A stretch of DNA of 34,625 nucleotides from Candidatus Uhrbacteria bacterium (GTDB lineage: Bacteria > Patescibacteriota > Patescibacteriia > UBA9934 > GWF2-40-263). Numbering within the stretch: the stretch's first letter is position 1; every line of letters begins with the position of its first letter. The notes beneath the pieces are model-generated. The model was not told where the DNA came from. It did no database searches and worked only from the letters and a program-made list of their open reading frames with translations. Of the stretch, positions 32,265 through 34,625 are shown in pieces. The translations under genes and the position numbers were made by a program. The DNA lies in assembly GCA_903843045.1 (NCBI GenBank), contig CAIMOJ010000076.1:1-34625 (forward strand). Direction: 5' to 3'.

Positions 32265-33974
32265 ATGACGACGTTGCAACAAGCCAAACAACTGATCCTC
32301 ACCGAGCTCAAGAAAGCCGTCGGCAAGGAATATACGCCGAGCGTCGACGATCTCTCCTACCCGCCGGACGCGAAGCTGGGCGACCTTTCGTTCGCCTGCT
32401 TTTCGTTGGCGAAGGGACTGAAGCGCAACCCCGTCGAGATCGCGACCGAGATCGCGGCGAAGATCGGACCGAAGGGGTTCATCCGGGCGATCGCGTCGGC
32501 CGGGCCGTACGTGAACTTCTCGCTCGACGACGCGGCGTTCTGCGGCGCGGTCGTGGCGGAGGTCGCGGCGGAAAAGAAGGCGTACGGCACGAGCGAGGTC
32601 GGGGCGAAGAAGCGGATCATGGTGGAGTATGCCAACCTGAACACGCACAAGGACGTGCACATCGGTCACCTGCGCAATATGCTGGTGGGCCAGACGGTCA
32701 TCGATGTCCTTCGGGTGAACGGGTACGACGTCATTCCGACCTCGTACATCAACGACCTCGGCGCAAACGTCGCGCTGTGCGTCTGGGCGGTGAAGAACCT
32801 CGCGCACGGGGCTATCCCCGAAGGCGAGGAGCGGATCTCCTTTTTGCAGAGGATGTACGTGGAGGCGACCGCGCTCAGCAAGGCGGACGAGAAGGTCCAC
32901 GCGGAAGTCTCTCAGGTGCAGCGCGACCTTGAGGCGGGGAAGGGACCGATGCTGTCTACGTGGAAGAAGACGCACGCCTGGTCGGTCAAATACCTGAAGG
33001 CCGTCTTCAAGGAGTTCAACTTGCCGATCGACGTCTGGTACTTTGAGAGCGACCTGATCAAGGACACGAAGCGCACGATCGAGGATCTCATCGCTCGCGG
33101 AATCGTTACCTCGAGCCAGGGCGCGTGGATCGTCGATCTCGAGGAGGAGAAACTCGGGGCGAATCTGCTCGTGAAGACGGACGGCACGTTCCTGTACAAC
33201 GCGAAGGACATCGCGCTGGCCATGAAAAAGGAGGAGGACCACCATCCGATGCGATCGATCTATGTGATCGACGCGCGCCAGTCGCTTCTGATGCAGCAGC
33301 TGTTTGCGACGCTCAAACGCATGGGCTTCACCAAGGATCTCCAACATCTTTCCTACGAGTTCGTCACGCTCAAAGAGGGCGCCATGTCGAGCCGGACGGG
33401 AAACATCGTTCGCTGGGAGCCGTTCCGTGACGAGATGTTCAAGATCGCGACGGAAGAAACGGCAAGGCGCCATGCGGACTGGGACGCGAAGAAGGTCGCG
33501 AAGGTCGCTCGGGCCGTCGCGTTCTCGGCGATCCGGTTCGGGATGCTCAAGCAGGACCTCGACAAGAAGATCACCTTCGACATGGCGGAGGCGATGAGCT
33601 TCGAGGGGTTTACCGGGCCGTACCTGATGTATTCGTTCGCGAGGATGAGGAGCATTCTGAAGAAAGGGTCGAAGGGGCGGAGGGTCGAAGGTTCGAAGGG
33701 CCGCGAGTGGGTTCCGGCGGAGCATGCGTTGGTCCTGGCGCTGGCGAAGTATCCGGAGGTTGTGTTTGCCGCGGGGCAGACGCTGCGGATCTCGACGGTG
33801 TCGCAGTACCTGTTCGATCTGTGCCAGGCGTTCTCGACCTTTTATGAGAACGCGCCGGTGATTTCCGCCGAGCCCGACGTGCAGGCGTCGCGACTGGCGA
33901 TCGTCGAGGCGGCCGCGCAGACGCTTAAGAACGGCCTCGCGCTGCTTGGGATCGAGACGGTCGATGAGATGTAA
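32265..33974 (+). CDS. argS: Arginyl-tRNA synthetase
   Basis: The 569-residue class Ia synthetase has an N-terminal Arg_tRNA_synt_N domain (LGDLSFACFSLAKGLKRNPV) and the HIGH motif in VEYANLNTHKDVHIGHLRN. YINDLGANVALCVWA and LVKTDGTFLYNAKDIAL are catalytic-core segments. MSSRTGNIV is the family's KMSKS-equivalent. A DALR-type anticodon-binding domain at the C-terminus ends GLALLGIETVDEM. Residues about 464-478 (GSKGRRVEGSKGRE) look like a repeat-derived insert related to one in valS. The start ATG overlaps the stop of a three-codon mini-ORF preceded by repeat-borne AGGAGGGG, suggesting translational coupling. It is probably co-transcribed with valS. Length is normal. Confidence 0.97.
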   Translation: MTTLQQAKQLILTELKKAVGKEYTPSVDDLSYPPDAKLGDLSFACFSLAKGLKRNPVEIATEIAAKIGPKGFIRAIASAGPYVNFSLDDAAFCGAVVAEVAAEKKAYGTSEVGAKKRIMVEYANLNTHKDVHIGHLRNMLVGQTVIDVLRVNGYDVIPTSYINDLGANVALCVWAVKNLAHGAIPEGEERISFLQRMYVEATALSKADEKVHAEVSQVQRDLEAGKGPMLSTWKKTHAWSVKYLKAVFKEFNLPIDVWYFESDLIKDTKRTIEDLIARGIVTSSQGAWIVDLEEEKLGANLLVKTDGTFLYNAKDIALAMKKEEDHHPMRSIYVIDARQSLLMQQLFATLKRMGFTKDLQHLSYEFVTLKEGAMSSRTGNIVRWEPFRDEMFKIATEETARRHADWDAKKVAKVARAVAFSAIRFGMLKQDLDKKITFDMAEAMSFEGFTGPYLMYSFARMRSILKKGSKGRRVEGSKGREWVPAEHALVLALAKYPEVVFAAGQTLRISTVSQYLFDLCQAFSTFYENAPVISAEPDVQASRLAIVEAAAQTLKNGLALLGIETVDEM

Positions 33975-33987
33975 ATCGAATCGCGTA

Positions 33988-34022
33988 ACGAAAAAGAGCG
34001 CCTATTCGGCGCTCTTCGTTTT
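33988..34022. terminator. Bidirectional terminator with the opposing stop codon in its loop region
   Basis: AAGAGCGCC-TATTC-GGCGCTCTT with T-rich tracts on both strands (CGTTTT plus strand, TTTTTCG minus strand). The TAG stop of the minus-strand membrane gene lies at the loop. Confidence 0.85.
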
Positions 34023-34625
34023 GATCAGGTGCATGCGGAGCTGGATGAGGCCGAGCGCCATCAGGAAGTAGGCGGCGAGATAGACGAGGTCGCCATACCC
34101 GCTCACTCCCCAGGTGCCGTTTGCCGCCTGGTAGAGGAAGTTGTAGTCGGCGAGGTACTGGACCGCGAGGGCGGCGAGGATGAACAGCACCTTGTTCTTC
34201 ATCACTCCGCCGAGCGTCTTGCGCGACAGCACGTAGGCGAGCAGCGCGACGGAGACGTAGAATGCCTGGCCGAGCGGATAGCCGAAGTCGAGGAACGTCT
34301 TGAGCGGCGCGGACCAGTCGAATTCGTATCCGACGAGGAAGTTGTAGTAGGAAAGGCCGAGTATGACGACCGGGATGATCGTGTACTGGATCTGGCCGAC
34401 GAAGGACTTCAGCGAAAGCTTGATTCCGGACGCCTTCGCCAACATCAGGATGCCGTACGCGTACAGCGGGATGCTGCCGAAGTAGCCGAGGTCGGCAAGC
34501 GACGGATAGGGCATCTCGACGCCCGCGAACAGGTTGTAGTAGCTGAACACGCTTTGTCCGAGTACCTGGAACAGCAGTCCCGCGGCAAGCGCTCCGATCG
34601 CGCGGCCCATGACGCTTCTCATCCC
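34002..34625 (-). CDS. Multi-pass membrane protein, 5' end cut by the window edge
   Basis: At least 206 residues are visible, with about six membrane helices (AIGALAAGLLFQVLGQSVFS, GSIPLYAYGILML, YTIIPVVILGLSYYNFL, FYVSVALLAYVL, KVLFILAALAVQYLA, YLAAYFLMALGLI). The segment MPYPSLADLGYFGSIPLYAY resembles the 'YPSLADxxYLxxYPL' pattern in sensor-type seven-span membrane regions. No kinase or GGDEF domain follows, as the gene stops soon after the last helix (LIKTKSAE). The ATG at 34622 may be internal, because the frame is open to the window end. Function unknown. Confidence 0.7.
   Translation of the reverse strand, partial: GMRSVMGRAIGALAAGLLFQVLGQSVFSYYNLFAGVEMPYPSLADLGYFGSIPLYAYGILMLAKASGIKLSLKSFVGQIQYTIIPVVILGLSYYNFLVGYEFDWSAPLKTFLDFGYPLGQAFYVSVALLAYVLSRKTLGGVMKNKVLFILAALAVQYLADYNFLYQAANGTWGVSGYGDLVYLAAYFLMALGLIQLRMHLIKTKSAE

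Overview
The window looks like chromosome from a Candidate Phyla Radiation (Patescibacteria) bacterium, probably a GC-rich Parcubacteria-type lineage. This rests on gene content and style, not on a search. Core genes (uvrA, secG, rplS, gmk, an RluA-family synthase, valS, argS, three tRNAs) are mixed with many secreted or membrane proteins of unknown role. Most genes lack a Shine-Dalgarno (SD) site, and intergenic regions are short. The code appears standard: TGA is used as stop in several genes.

Layout. 1-2.2 kb: tRNA-Leu(CAG), an orphan extracytoplasmic solute-binding protein, and a 164-bp palindromic element. 2.2-4.9 kb: secG, divergent from an operon of a DsbA-like protein with a CPFS active site and a 26-cysteine protein carrying a VirB2/TrbC-like membrane hairpin. 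5.0-8.7 kb: uvrA, two perfect 33-bp palindromes, and an ORF6N DNA-binding protein. 8.7-13.7 kb: single-gene accessory units (pentapeptide-repeat protein, unknown 188-aa protein, secreted propeller-like protein, rplS, possible helix-hairpin-helix protein), most with a readable promoter and terminator. 13.8-16.3 kb: gmk, a pseudouridine synthase, two small membrane proteins, tRNA-Ile with a UAU anticodon, and tRNA-Val(GAC).

16.4-28.1 kb is the most interesting part: a co-directional block for a cell-surface apparatus. It encodes a secreted cohesin protein, a secreted type-I dockerin protein, a second cohesin protein with a C-terminal membrane anchor, a 1890-aa fibre-like repeat protein, a small membrane-anchored protein, and an O-antigen-ligase-like polytopic protein with TPRs. 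Receptor, ligand and anchor are adjacent, so I infer a miniature cohesin-dockerin surface assembly. The glycan enzyme may modify it. 28.1-34.6 kb: a DHH-family protein that has lost most metal ligands, a second palindromic element, valS, argS, and a truncated multi-pass membrane gene.

Three families of short repeats recur. One is a long-arm AT-rich palindrome, with two complete copies and one solo arm inside a cohesin gene. One is a CCCCTCCT...AGGAGGGG palindrome, in-frame in valS, between valS and argS, and after the pseudouridine synthase. The third is a GGTTCGAAGG-type insert in both synthetases. In-frame repeats within essential enzymes recall the Rickettsia palindromic elements. Promoters are unusually readable: TTGACA-like, 17 bp, then a TATAAT-like box, often preceded by TGn.
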